From: Symbiodinium natans | Lineage: Eukaryota; Sar; Dinophyceae; Suessiales; Symbiodiniaceae | Length of the DNA: 64,000 nt | Reading direction: 5' to 3' | Assembly (NCBI GenBank): GCA_905221605.1 | Contig: CAJNDS010000402.1 | Coordinates: forward strand, 825,818-889,817 | In this document: piece by piece, positions 44,850-56,479 of the stretch | Layout of the letters: each line of letters opens with the position of its first letter | Position numbering within the stretch: position 1 is the stretch's first letter | Translations under genes and position numbers: made by a program | Notes under the pieces: generated by a model | Seen by the model: the letters and a program-made list of their open reading frames with translations, nothing else | Database searches by the model: none | Told to the model about the DNA's origin: nothing

Positions 44850-44959
44850 ATGTTGCAAGTACCCAACGGTATCTCTGTAGTTTTTTGCATGTACAAGAAT
44901 CGGCGCGAGCAATTACTCGGCAACAACATGCCCAAGCCAAGCTCAAAGATCAGCAATGA

Positions 44960-45196
44960 GAATACCCTTGGCCCACGACTCGCAGTTGCGAACGTAGAAC
45001 TTTCTTCGCGCCTATTCGCAACGTGGTCCTTTGAACTCGACCATGTTCATGTTCAACCCCTTGAGCGAAAGCTGACTCAGGCTGACTCAGAATCGGAGAT
45101 TCCACCGAAGCCGAAGCCAACGCAGGCCACCTTGGGAGCTGCTGCCAGGGCCACCGCGTGGTCGGCAGCTTCCGGCCTCCTACTGGAGGCCACACG
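44960..45196 (+). CDS. Candidate exon, unrecognised
   Basis: The + frame reads LGPRLAVANVELSSRLFATW, then LERKLTQADSESEIPPKPKP and TQATLGAAARATAWSAASGL, a plausible folded segment followed by an acidic/proline linker. It could be an upstream exon of the FKBP gene at 45980, but no join can be shown. Confidence 0.3.
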
Positions 45197-45328
45197 ATGC
45201 CACACGCATACACGCATGTGCGTGGATATGCACGGCCCAGTAGAGTGCCGAGGCAAGCTATACCTATGTGTGTATACACAAATGGCTGTTCTTCGTTTGC
45301 TTTACAGTTGTGTCGCTCCCTCCCTTCT

Positions 45329-45391
45329 TCTCTCTAACTCTCTAACTCACTCCTGTCTCTCTCTCTCTCTCTCTCTCTCTACCTCTCTCTC
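45329..45391. repeat. (CT)n microsatellite
   Basis: A pyrimidine run with about 14 uninterrupted CT units (45354-45380) sits between two imperfect flanks. Confidence 0.9.
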
Positions 45392-45979
45392 AGCCTGGAA
45401 ATGCTGTTGTGTGAAATCATGCTCTTGGCTTACAGTAGAGAAATCCGACACGCCAAGCTGCGAAACCATTTTGACAGCACTGCATCGAGTGAATCCAGCA
45501 ACACATGTGTCGCGTGGCACGGCAGAAAGGTTTTGCATAGGCTGGCAAACGGACAGAAACGACAGCACCTCGAAAGAACAAGTTGGAGCGGAATGTATGT
45601 TGCAGTACCTTCATGCAGTTGGTTTCTGCCTCTGACCTGCCTAGCAGCTTTCCAACTTTTCAGCTGACATGGATGACATGGAATAGAGTCCTAGCCAGAC
45701 TGGTTGCCTGTGGTTTCAGCCAGGTCGCCGAGCCTGTCAGCTGTGAGATCAGTGCAGATCTGCGCCGCACAACCTGCTTCAATGCTTCAAGCAGCGGCAT
45801 GAAAGTTCGAAAAGAGCTGTGATACGCCAGACTTTGTCAATCGGAGCTGTTTGCGAGTGTGTGCACCATCCCAGGGCGGGCACGAATCAATCAATCAGAA
45901 CGTCGTTGGATTAGTCGACTCGTGGCAGACCTAATGGAAGGGGCATCTGGCATTTGGCTTTCGGCATGAACATAATAAG

Positions 45980-47055
45980 GGCAAGTCTTCCATGCTCTGG
46001 GAGGTCACGGTGCATTACACCGGACGTCTGCAGGCATGGTAAAGTGCAAAGAAGCGGTCTGCAGATGGCAAGCATTGCTTGGAAGCCGAGTGCCGGATGC
46101 AGAACGAAAGCATGCCACCTAGTTCAGGCCACCGGAGAAGAGTTTGATTCTTCAAAGGACAAGGCACATCCATTGTTCCTCGCTGCCCACACCCACACAG
46201 ACACAGCTGGCAAGTAGGGACGCGCGCAGCGTCAAGCCTAGTAGTGCGCAAGGCCACCGACAGGGTTCCTTTAGCAGCACAGCGTGCGTTACTGTACGTG
46301 CTTCTGCGTATTTCTGGGGTCAGAGCCAGGAGCCCGCTGTTTTTGACCTTGGCAAGGGAGAGGTCATCAAAGGTCGCGGCCTACAGATGCGGCCGTATCC
46401 GAGACACCAGTCAGAGAGTGTCAAGCATGTCCGGCTGCCTTCATAGCATTTCCTAGTCTGGCCCATAGGGTGCCACAGGTTTTTGGGCAGAGTACACCTG
46501 ATGCACTATTTGCGTAGACTTCGGTCACTCTTCATAAGAGCTCCCGCAAGCTGCAGCAAGGCTGGGAAGCAGGGATCCCCACAATGCGTGTGGGCGAGGC
46601 CTGGGGCCTTTTCGGCGGAGCTTCGGAGCTTCTCTGACAGAAAACTCCGACACGTTAGCCCGTCTTTTTTGGCTGTCGCAGGAAGCGCGGTTGACGATTG
46701 CCCCGGAGCTGGCCTACGGCATTGAGGGCGCCAGGGTCCTCAGAAGGGCCCTCCAGGCTCAGATCTTGCAGGGACCACTGGCTTCAGAGCAACACGCTCG
46801 TGCTTGAATGGGCTTGGCCCTTGGCATCGGCACTCGGGAACTGACTGCGGGCCCTGAGCACGATTTGATACTACTCGTAAGATGCTGTAGGCAGCTGACA
46901 CCTTGCTTGCATCCGCTCAGTTACCGCCAAAGATCCCATCCAACGCGACCCTCGTCTTTGATGTCAATCTCATCAGTTTCGATTGCAAGGCCAGGCTTGT
47001 CAAGAAATTTCCCCCGCATGTTGCCGCCCGCACTGCAAAGATAGAACAAGCATGA
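45980..47055 (+). CDS. FKBP-type peptidyl-prolyl isomerase domain, six exons
   Basis: Exons 45980-46033, 46128-46163, 46330-46372, 46561-46598, 46682-46735 and 46921 onward join in phase to a full FKBP core. The order is VTVHYTGRLQ, TGEEFDSSKDK, PAVFDLGKGEVIKG, WEAGIPTMRVGE, ARLTIAPELAYGIEGA, then PPKIPSNATLVFDVNL. The active-site residues of FKBP12 are present: Tyr in HYTG, Phe-Asp in EFDSS, Phe in VFDLG, Val-Ile-Trp in EVIKGW, Tyr in AYG and Phe in LVFDV. The enzyme interconverts cis and trans prolyl bonds and binds FK506. Donors are GC (46034, 46164, 46599) and GT (46373, 46736). The exon from 46921 runs to a TGA at 47053-47055, but a GC donor after DCK near 46990 could end it earlier. Exons before 45980 are not found, so targeting is unknown. 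Confidence 0.9.
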
Positions 47056-47300
47056 ACAAGCACCAACGCGATGCTCGCAGTCGGCCTCAGTACTAGATGT
47101 GCCAGATGCAGACGCAGACAGCCTTCAATTGTAAAAAACACGTGTGTCGCCTGGACTTTGTAGGCAATTGTCGAGCAGCCGGTTTATCTTGCAGCACCAT
47201 GGCCCGTCCGAAATCTTAGGGTGTGCACCCTCAGCCCGGCTGAATTGCTGCTCCATGGAGTCAAGCAACTGCTGCACTCTCAGCAAGCACTACCCATTCC

Positions 47301-47531
47301 CGGTATGCTGTCCTGTATGCCGAAGAGACCGTCAACGATGGTCACAATGCATCCTTTCGGGCAAAGGCCCTGAACACCCGTGACGCCATGGAGATCAGTT
47401 TGGCGCGGGACATCATGGCTTTCTGCTTGAGCCAGACGCAGGAGACACAATCTGGACATCAGCATGTGGGCAGTGTTTCAGAACCCGTGTTCCATGATTC
47501 TGCACGGGCACAGCTGTGGCTCCACGCATGA
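47301..47531 (+). CDS. Exon of unrecognised protein downstream of FKBP
   Basis: The frame RYAVLYAEETVNDGHNASFR, AKALNTRDAMEISLARDIMA, FCLSQTQETQSGHQH runs without stop to a TGA at 47529-47531. It has the balanced composition of a helical domain. It could be a C-terminal extension of the FKBP gene or the next gene. The frame stays open upstream of 47301 for some codons, so the acceptor is not fixed. Confidence 0.5.
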   Translation, partial: RYAVLYAEETVNDGHNASFRAKALNTRDAMEISLARDIMAFCLSQTQETQSGHQHVGSVSEPVFHDSARAQLWLHA

Positions 47532-49251
47532 ATGACACAATGTGGTACATAACATGCCCTCAGGCACTGAGAGAGCGGTCCAGTAAACTCGCTTTTATTG
47601 TCGGTGATGACGACTGGCTGAGGAGCGAGCAGCCGAGGAGCTCCGAAGACGCCAGCGTGGCGAGCGTCCCTAGGGCAATGTTTCATGCGGGGCAGTTTTG
47701 GTGCAGTTTTCATTTTGGTTTTCGTAGCTTCAGTGGTCGCCAGAAAAGGCGACTGCACCGTCGCGTGCTGCTATTATTGGGTTCAGCTCGTCCCTGTTCA
47801 AGAACCGATCCACGCCATTGCCGCCACCAAATGAAGCACAGCCTCTGGCAAATTTCAACTTCGAAGAAGGCAAGAGTTCAATGTCCGGTGTTTCTCATAC
47901 TTGTGCCCAGCGGTTCTCAGACCAAGCCCCTCGTTGAAGCCAGGCGTGGCCCGGTTAGGAACTTGCGACATGTACTGCTAACTGAGTGCCAAACATTTCT
48001 GTACCCTAAGGGCCCAAAGGCCCAAGGCTTTAAGACTTTAAGAGCTCAACAACACTCAACACTCAGGCTGTGCCGAGCTGCTCGACCAGGTCATGCGCCG
48101 GCAACAGGCAAGACCTCGGGTTGCCCCCGATTACACTTGTTGCCTTGTCAAGGCGATTGACGGCAAAGACCCTGTCATCATCCCAGTCAGCTTGGTTCAG
48201 GAATGTTCAGGATAGCCAAGCTCTTAACTGAAATGTGCTCACCACATTCAGAGCTTTGGAGCTTTCTTCTTGGAGCATCGTCCCAAAGTCAAGACCTGTG
48301 CACAGGTCGCTCATGAAGTCGGGCGCTTTGCGGGGCTGGAAATGTCCAGCCGGCTTTGTGCTTTGCGCCACTGCTGGAATAGCGCTGGTTGCATGGAGCA
48401 GTCACCTTGGACCTCAGAATGTGCCCGGCGATTTGTACCTGTAAGAGCATGCCGGAGCCGACACTCGGGATCGTAACACACAAATTGTGCTCGTTCGTCT
48501 TTTGGTCATCCCCAAGTTTGTGTTCTAAGATCTCGTCTCCATGGCGCGAGCTTGCGAAGCTCACTCTCACTTCTGCGCAAGGAGAGAATGGCATGTCATC
48601 TGACATCTTGGTGCATGAACCTCACCACAACAAACAACGGCCAGGATTGAAACGTTTAGGGTTTAGGGTTTAGGGTTTAGGATTATTCTGCCGCTGTGTA
48701 TGTTGCATGCCCATAGCAAAGTCATCCCAGAAGTTGGTCTCAGACGCGGCTTTATGACAAATGTCTTGCAAACTATGCCGTGCATTTGGGAAGCTAGCGT
48801 ACGCTGTTGACAAATGAAAAACCGAAGTTGCTTGTTGCGCTCGCTCCCGAGCTTTTCCGATTCCTCTTGCAGGATGCCCGCCCCGAGCTCTACGTCGCTT
48901 GATTCCATGACGAAACTGGAAAGGACCCAGTGTTGAACACGGAGTTGTCCATGTTGAATGATGAAACCACAAGTTTGCAGCTGCCTGAGCTTCGTCTCTT
49001 CGTCTCTTCATCACTTGCCACGCTATCATCGTATGTCCATGTCCGCAGCTGCAATATTGGGGCGCTATGTAGCTGAAGGGTCGTTCTAGTAGCAGCTGCG
49101 GTAGCTGCCAATTTGGCTTAGTACGGGCCCACAGGCAGCACGTGTTGACTCTGTTGAAGCTCGCAAAGTTTGCAATTTTCGCCATAACGAAGCACCAAAT
49201 CAATTTTCCACGTGCTCTTTGAAACTGTACATCGGGGCATCTCCCAGTGAG
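47532..49251. other. No confident gene
   Basis: The + frame 47516-48160 (214 codons) is the longest here but is Arg/Ser/Cys-rich without domains, with opposed open frames. A short stretch near 48255-48360 reads FGAFFLEHRPKVKTCAQVAH, then EVGRFAGLEMSSR, which may be an exon. The telomere-type repeat lies at 48654-48681. Confidence 0.35.
48654..48681 (+). repeat. Interstitial telomeric repeat (TTTAGGG)4
   Basis: Four perfect gtttagg units in a row match the Arabidopsis-type telomere repeat known from dinoflagellates. The units are flanked by unique sequence on both sides, so this is interstitial and not a chromosome end. Confidence 0.95.
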
Positions 49252-52200
49252 GTTTTTGGTGGTCAATCCAGCCGCCAAACGTTGGCGTCGGTCGAGCGCT
49301 TCGACTGGGCAGCTTGGAAGCAGAGAGCCACATGGAATAGCCACACAGTCACTCTAGCTTTCCTTGGAATCGTCTCAGCAATACTCATTATGCAATCCGT
49401 CAAAGCAGAGAAGAGTAGAGGGCCGATGTGTGGCACAGGCTAAGAGTCACCTCTCCGTTCTTACTTTGCAGGTGTTCTGAGTTAGGGTCCATGTTTTCGG
49501 GGTTCAGCAGCATTCCGTAACCTCCCCATGTCCAAAGCTACTACAGGCATCGAATCCCCCGGTCCAGTTTCCGACTCCCCCTTGTTTGCTTCAATCCCTG
49601 TATGCAAGTTTCACGTTTGTGCATGCGTCTGTACGCAGTCTGTTGGAATTCGTACCCGACTGGTTCTCGAACCAGTTAAGCTATAGTGTCGAAGTCATTT
49701 AGCATTCGAGTGCTGTCGCAATGGTGTTCCGGATACGTCCGCCTGTTATTCCCACTTTCGGAATCAAGCAGGGCATAGTAATTTCTTTTTGCAATTCAGC
49801 ACACGCCGGTTTATGGGCGCTCTTCTCAACGTACGATGCAGAGATTCCGGGCCTGATGCAGAAGCTACCGCGATTCATACACTGGGGGCCTTTCTTTTCT
49901 CATCCATACTGCTTCTCTGATCTGCGAATCTGCATGTGCAGTTGTGGAAAGGTTTTGAAAAAACATAAAGAACAACATAGCTCCCACCCAGACGGTCATA
50001 CGCTTTGATGCAGTTACACCTGAAGGTGATGTGCTTAGGAGAATAGCCTCGTACTTGTCATCGGCTGGTTGCGGCGACGTAAGCCAAGCGAATCCTTTCA
50101 GCTGCATCCCAAGCTGTTCTTCAATACCGAATGAGGACTCACTTCTCTAAAGGGTTGGGGCTCTGCTGTTTGCTCAGAAGCTAAGTGCTTATTGTGCTGT
50201 GCTTCCAGCTATGAGGATGACAATGTCGAGACAGGTGTGTCCAGTCACCGTTGCATCCAGATGTCAGGATTCTGGAACCTGGGAGTCCCTACCGCCAATG
50301 CCCACAGCAAGGAGCTTCTGCTGCGCAGCAGGCCAACAACGAGTCCACGCAAGCACGAAGCAACCCTCAACATGCCTCCGTAGATCTCATGATCCTGCAT
50401 GTCCTGATGATAGAGACATGGTAGAGACAAAGCCAACTGCTGTGCTGATGAACACTGCATGCCAGCCCTCGGTGGCAAGCTTTTCGTCTTCGGTGGCGAG
50501 AGAGCAGCTTGGCATAGCCTGACCAAGCCAGGAAGCCTTAACCGTGCAGGCTCAGCTAGAACCTGCCGACACGCATCAGGTCACATCAGTCGTATTCCAA
50601 GCCCAAAGTGCAGTTGCAATTGTAGTATGTGGCCTCCAGAGTCGGGCTCCCGGCGGCCTGAGCGCAGCCCACTGTGCAATCCCGCTATTGTCAAGGATCA
50701 ACGTGCAGCCTTCGCAGCTGCCGAGTGCTTCGATCCGGCGACGAGCCTGGCTTTCCGAGACACATAGATATTCAGGAGACAGGCGCAAACGAGAGTGGGG
50801 TACTACTCATGCAAGCCGTTTGCTTGACAGTGTCTTCAGGCATGTGCAGACCATTCGCCATGTGCTAGAAAGGTTGCATGGCTGTTGGAATGTTGTAACA
50901 TCGGGCCGCTGCCTGCATTGCATGTGCTGAGTGATCGGCTTCGGCTGATGTATTCGCACGCTCAGGTTAGCGGCGAATGGGAACGACTCCCTCCCCTCCC
51001 AACGCCTCCCGCGCTGCACTTGCAGTTCCAAGATGTTCGAAGTTGCGTTGTCATCCTTCTTGCAAAGACTTTACAGTAGGGTCCAGTTGTACAGGTATGC
51101 TTGTGCGATAAGTGGCGGGACAACTGCTAGGCCCAGGGCAGGCTGCGCGGCCGCTTCAGCGGCCAAGCGGCTCCTCGCGACTGGGCTAAAGCTTTTGCAT
51201 GGCTCGTAACAGGGGTGTCTGCAGCGTGCAACCGATATCGATATCGACCGAGCCGTACAGCACCATCTGAGCCCTTGTCTCTTTAAACAGTTCCGGAGTC
51301 GTTACACGATTTCAAAAGAGATGAGTTCGAAAGGCATGCCACACGAAATGTTCTTTCGACACCTGGAAGACTTGACTTAATGGTGTATCCCAACGGGCAC
51401 ATCCCAACGACGACACGATCCTGAATTCGCAGGCTCAACGTGACTGAATTCCGGCCCCTACTAAAGCCGGTCCCAGACTAGCAAGAATACTCACAGCAGC
51501 AGTATCCTCCTGAAGACGCGCTTCGAATAGTTCATCCAGAGCGATTGTAGGGTGGCCCACGTCACCTTTCCTGACGTCAGAGGTCTGCGGTGGCTTGGTG
51601 ATAGCTTGGCAAGTCTTGGCTTCTCGGCGAATACGCGAGTGACACGCGCATCATGCGCATGCTGCATCATCAATACACCGATGCACTGACTGCAGTGAGG
51701 GTACAGGTAGCACAGCTGTAATGCAGCTGGCACGGTGCCTTCCAGGATTCCAGCACAGTCGAGGTGCAACCCGTCCAAAATCAAAAGCCAATGCAAGCCT
51801 GAAATGTTGCCCTAAATCAAAGTGAGTTCAAGCTCTAGGCTGCAGTTATGTAAGATACGGCGCCTGCAAAGCGGGTTTCAAGTCAGCGCAAAGGCAGTTT
51901 CAGAACAGCCGGACAGCTGCAAGGACGTGGTTGAAGGCTACGATCCAGATAGTCGCAAGTGGAAGAGGCCAGGCTGAGCCATCCTTGGTGGTTCTAGTGG
52001 GCAAGATGGGCAAGTCATTAAACGCCTGCAGATGTTTTGGGGATGTCACACAGTGCAGATGGCACGCCTGTCAGGTATCCCTCGATGCCCACTCCTCGTT
52101 GTGGCTGTGCAGCCGCGGGCTTCGCAGATCGGGTCTCATGGCATTTGGCATGAGAGGAAATTGCAGATACTGTACGACAGGAACCAATTTCAAACTGAAG

Positions 52201-53888
52201 CAAGTGTCCATTGTGCCCATGCGCCTCGAGACATGCGAAAGCCACTTCCAGGTTATCGTTTGCGGCGGTCAACTCGCAGATGGTACTGTCTTGGACAAGG
52301 CGTGGGCCTGTGATGAAACATGCTGGCATGAGCTTTCGGCCGACTACCCCATGAAAGCATCTATGAATTCACCAGTGCCTGCGCCGACGCTGAAGCGCAC
52401 AAGCAGGCACACAGGCAAGCACAATGGTAGTGCGCCTGCACATCCTCCACTTTCGAGCCTGCACCCTTCGTTAGGCCAGGTAGGAACTCACGGCCGTGCT
52501 CGCAATGCAGCTCAACTTGTCCACATGTGTGGGCGACGTATCCATCTCCCTCAGGACATGGTCACATGGCCACAACACACAAAAGGGCAAATCAAATCGC
52601 AAAACGTGAACTTCATTGAACTAGATTGCTGTGCCAAAGGTGGAGATGCTGGACATGCGCACAGAGATCTGGGAGCGCCTGGCCGCGCCCAGTCCTGATC
52701 GGACTTTTCTTTTACGAGGATATGTCATGTCATTCATACGCGCTTGTGCGTAAGCCGGAACTCAGTACTGTAGCGGACCGCAGCCGAAGCTTTACTTCTT
52801 CACAGCGCGCTTGTGTTGAAGCCCTCTGCGACGAGTAAGACCAGAATCTCAAGGCGTACGAAATCCTCGAAGTTGCAGGTCGGAAAGACAGAAGGCTCCA
52901 ACTATACTTGTGCTTCGTGCTTTCGCATAAGCTTTGCAGGCACTGCCCTCGGCGAGGAGTGGCTGCAGTGCAGCCGTGGTGGCAGGGAACCTGCTGGTCG
53001 CGCAGCCATGCACAGGAGCTTTCAAAACCATTCAACAGACACATACGATCACATACGGAGACCTGCAGTGCCCTCTTGAGCTCACCATGCGCGCTGTGGT
53101 CACTGAACTGGGAGTCCAGTGCTTGGGACATTCCATAGACGGCGTAACTTGAACTGGAAATGTCACAGCAAGGAGGCTGGCTTGCCATAATATGGTGGTT
53201 GCCAGGTTTTGGATCTTTGGGTTGTGCTGACGCTTACGACTCCTAGGTGGTCGGTGGCCTGGGCGGCAGCGGTCTCACAATTCCTGTGGTGGACCGCTTC
53301 GACTTGGAGGCTGGAACCTGCGTCAGAAAGGATATATCATTCCAGGTCTCGGTGGCTTGGGCTACTTTTGGGAGGGCGCACTGTTGTTTCTGACAGGCCT
53401 TGGGTGCGGGGCATTTCTTCTGAGCCTGCGTCTGGTTAATTTGTGTCATGTGCTGGAATGTTTGGTCTGGCTTAAGGTTGTTGCACCATGCCTGCAGACC
53501 TAGCAGCATCTAGCAGCCAAACCACGTAAATGGCAAGCAATGTGACTAGCGTGTGGCTGGGCGGCTACTGTTGGGGATTGTTGGGGTCGGTCGGCGGCTT
53601 CCATGGCTCAACTCGCTGCAGGCCAGAGAGTGGGCCTCCCCCTTGTCGGTATCGCTTGCTCGGGCTGGTGCTGCTCTGTGCGTCGTGGGACACACTATCC
53701 ACCTGCTCGGAGGTCGCCCGAGCATCAAATTTTAGTTGTGTCTAACCGCCACGGTATGAAGCCAATGTTGTTGTTGCCTCATGTCTAGTATTGGTTCGAG
53801 TCCGGTTGCGAGACTCAGATCTGAGGCTTTGATGGCAACCGGCAGGACTGCGACCGCCACGATGCGTTGGATGTGCAAACTGCCACAG
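49252..53888 (+). CDS. Kelch-repeat protein, multi-exon
   Basis: Kelch blades are recognisable in successive exons: 49252-49319 (VFGGQSSRQTLASVERFDWA), 50268-50331 (DSGTWESLPPMPTARSFCCA; GC donor at 50332), 50466-50501 (ALGGKLFVFGGE), 50966-51030 (SGEWERLPPLPTPPALHL), 52252-52299 (VIVCGGQLADGTVLDK; GC donor at 52300), 52640-52692 (VEMLDMRTEIWERLAAP), about 52935-52995 (RSGCSAAVVAGNLLVA), 53247-53315 (VVGGLGGSGLTIPVVDRFDL), about 53626-53735 (ARAGAALCVVGHTIHLLGGR) and 53824-53888 (GFDGNRQDCDRHDALDVQTA). The GG doublet, the hydrophobic strand and the W-x-x-L-P-P-M-P turn recur as in beta propellers. The joins 50331/50466 and 52299/52640 keep phase. The number of blades suggests a five- or six-bladed propeller. 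No BTB, F-box or other partner domain is seen. The start and end are undefined. Confidence 0.75.
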
Positions 53889-55071
53889 TCTCATCGCTGC
53901 GGCCGCTGCCAGCCCCGAGGAGTCGCAGTTTACATATGTTTACATCAGCTGACGGCAGTTCCAACTTCTGATAAGAGCTGGTCAGCTAATGTTCGGTCGT
54001 GAATACCTGCACCAGCAGAGGCCCGAAACCAAGACAGACCCTCGATTCGCGAGTGCTGCCTGAAGGAGGTTGTGCTGCGGTGCTGCCGTGGCCCGCTAGC
54101 GGAGAAAAAGCTCCAACAGCGGATGTGGTTGGGATGGATGAGGTTGCGAAATCGAGGTGGTAGCAGTGGTAGCTCAGGTAGTTCCCACATGTTTGGCCAC
54201 GAGCTTCCGGGCACGATTAGCTTTCGTTCAAGGTCCAGAACATGAACCGCCGCGCTGGCAAGCTCCATCTGACCATAGTAATTACAATGAAGTAATCTAA
54301 GCGGCTGCAGGTGGCATGATGGGACTTGCAAAACAGTTCTTACAGGGAGGAAGCTTTGTTGAGTCACGGGAGCGTAGGTTCATGTTCGAATCGCGTGCCG
54401 TCAGGACAATCTGTTTGGCGACTGGGCCTGCATGAGGTCGGGGATGTTCTCTTGTTGTCGCGCGACACATTCTTTGGATTCCCCGTGCGTTGCACATCAA
54501 ACTGCAGCATTACCCTTAACCCGAAAATGAACCCAAACCGGAGAAATCCGGCATGAGCCAGGGAGGGTCAGGGGCATCCAAGGCATCAAGGGTTTGCACT
54601 TGAAGGCCTCGCTTCATAGGCAAATCTGTTTGTAAGCAAATTTGGCGCCATGCTGCCCCGATTTTGGGCCTGTCGAGCGCAGGCTAAAGTATGGCTTCAG
54701 CTGGAGTTGCGGTAGTCTGCCTTGCAATTACACCGATTGCGGGCATCCCACAGCTGAAGTGTCGAACGACTTTGACTTCGAAGAAATTTTTTCCTGACGA
54801 GCACCTCCCGCTAGCTTTCGATTGGGTGGAATAGGATGCTTTTAGCTTGCGCACCTGGCAAATTCCCGAAGCAGGCGATGGGCTTATGAGGTCGCCCCGG
54901 CTCTGTCGCGCGTGGCTAGTATCCACTGCTGAATGCATTGCAGGACAGTTATCCGCGAGGGCGATGGCTGGGGCTGTCTGATGGAAGATTGCGAGGCCTG
55001 GGCAGCTGTCCAGCTCAAGCTTCAAGCATCTACGAAGTGGTTCTGAGATGCACAGTCATGCAGCGCAGCAG
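53889..55071. other. No confident gene
   Basis: The stretch probably contains the 3' end of the kelch gene, but I cannot place it. Short frames occur on both strands without motifs. Confidence 0.3.
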
Positions 55072-55227
55072 GTGGAGATTTCTATCCGGGCGGAAGCAGA
55101 GGACTATTTCAGTGAGCTCAGGAAAGCTTTGTTTAGCACTTCCGGACGCAATAGCACCGCTTTTGCACAGGGCGTGCAAGGCAGTTTACTTGCAGGGCCA
55201 TGTTCACTTGCTTTTTCTTCGTGGTAG
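55072..55227 (+). CDS. Exon of unrecognised protein
   Basis: After a GCAG|G acceptor the frame reads VEISIRAEAEDYFSELRKAL, then FSTSGRNSTAFAQGVQGSLL, and reaches a TAG at 55225-55227. The first half is a good amphipathic helix. Further exon-like sequence follows near 55274 (DGRTLEERRQAGLVESVDMK). The family is unknown. Confidence 0.4.
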   Translation: MEISIRAEAEDYFSELRKALFSTSGRNSTAFAQGVQGSLLAGPCSLAFSSW

Positions 55228-55893
55228 TACACTGTTCGCATACACATGCACATAGAAACGGAGCCTTTCTGCAGGATGGTCGAACACTTGAAGAGCGGCG
55301 CCAGGCGGGCTTAGTTGAATCCGTCGACATGAAAGCATCATGTGGAGCAGCATGTGATTCACACAGCCTAATCATTGGGCTGGGGAGAAATGAGTGTTTG
55401 AGAAGCACGCATGAGCAGAGCAGATGTCAGAGTCTGCCAGTATGGCCATCTTTGCAGGTGCCGTACAACCTTGGCTCGGGAAAGCGCTTGACTTACTCAA
55501 CGGATTGTGGCCATAAGTGTGGCCAAAGCGCGATGGATCGTTGACCCAGTAGTCAGGTCACTGACCGCTTGCCCATCTGCAGCTCCTTCTCCTGAAACCG
55601 GAAGCAAGTTAGCGGCCACACTTTTCCACACATTTACTTTTGTCAGCCTTTTGTCAGTATACGGTTGCCCAAGAGGAGGGAATCATGTTTAAGCCAATGT
55701 GGAAGTACGTGGAAGCACTAATAGAAGATCATGGAAGCAAGAATGGCGTAACATGCATGCTTCGCCTCCGCCGCGTTTGAGCCGGAAATGGTTCGGTCCT
55801 CAGCGGGTTATGAGTGGCAAGCCTGTTCCCACAAAAAGGGCAGCACAGAAGCGCTCCAGAACCGGGCTAAATGTCGAATGGTGAAGGGTAAGT

Positions 55894-56016
55894 GCATCTG
55901 AAGACCGATGCCAGGAACTGCTGGAGGCATTGACGCTGATTGAGGATGACCTCACCTTGTGCGCATGCATTCTGCTCGAAACTCTAGTGGTCCTGAGCCT
56001 GGACAACACGGAATAA
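55894..56016 (+). CDS. 3' terminal exon, leucine-rich helix, unrecognised
   Basis: The frame reads ASEDRCQELLEALTLIEDDL, then TLCACILLETLVVLSLDNTE, and stops with TAA at 56014-56016. The regular Leu/Ile spacing suggests helical packing or dimerisation. It lies between the kelch and PAS genes and may end a small gene there. Confidence 0.4.
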   Translation, partial: ASEDRCQELLEALTLIEDDLTLCACILLETLVVLSLDNTE

Positions 56017-56479
56017 CTGGTTTTCTTTTCCTGAGGGTGTGCCATTGAAACTCAATCTAAAAGCACATTCTGACCTGCGTGGGCACCACAACAACCGCGC
56101 GCAAGTAGACACAAAGTCTGCCCGCGTCGCGCAGAAGTGCAGCTTCTGCTTGGGTACGGAAGCCAACATCACACAACGCGTATCATGGATGAGGGAAGAC
56201 GCACACAGCTCATGTCCAGGTCGTACAAAAAGCACAACATTACCTTGTCCGTCACCTCACGTTGCCACGCACCAGAATCCTATGCCTTCTAGGCGCTTTC
56301 ATGTTGAATGTCAAGTTGTCTGTTCACCAAGGAAGTTCTTTGTGCTTCTCCTTCAGTACCTATACCGCAGCCCACCGGGAGGGCAAAGACATCCAATACT
56401 GCGAGAGCTGTCATGCGCTTGCGAATGGGTAAAAGCTGGCTTGGGAAACTTGACTGGCCCGACCAGCAAGCCTGTAGCG

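Noticed and set aside
47516-48160. 214-codon + frame
   Set aside because: It is long but Arg/Ser/Cys-rich, without motif, and opposite frames are open over part of it. Length alone is weak evidence at this base composition.
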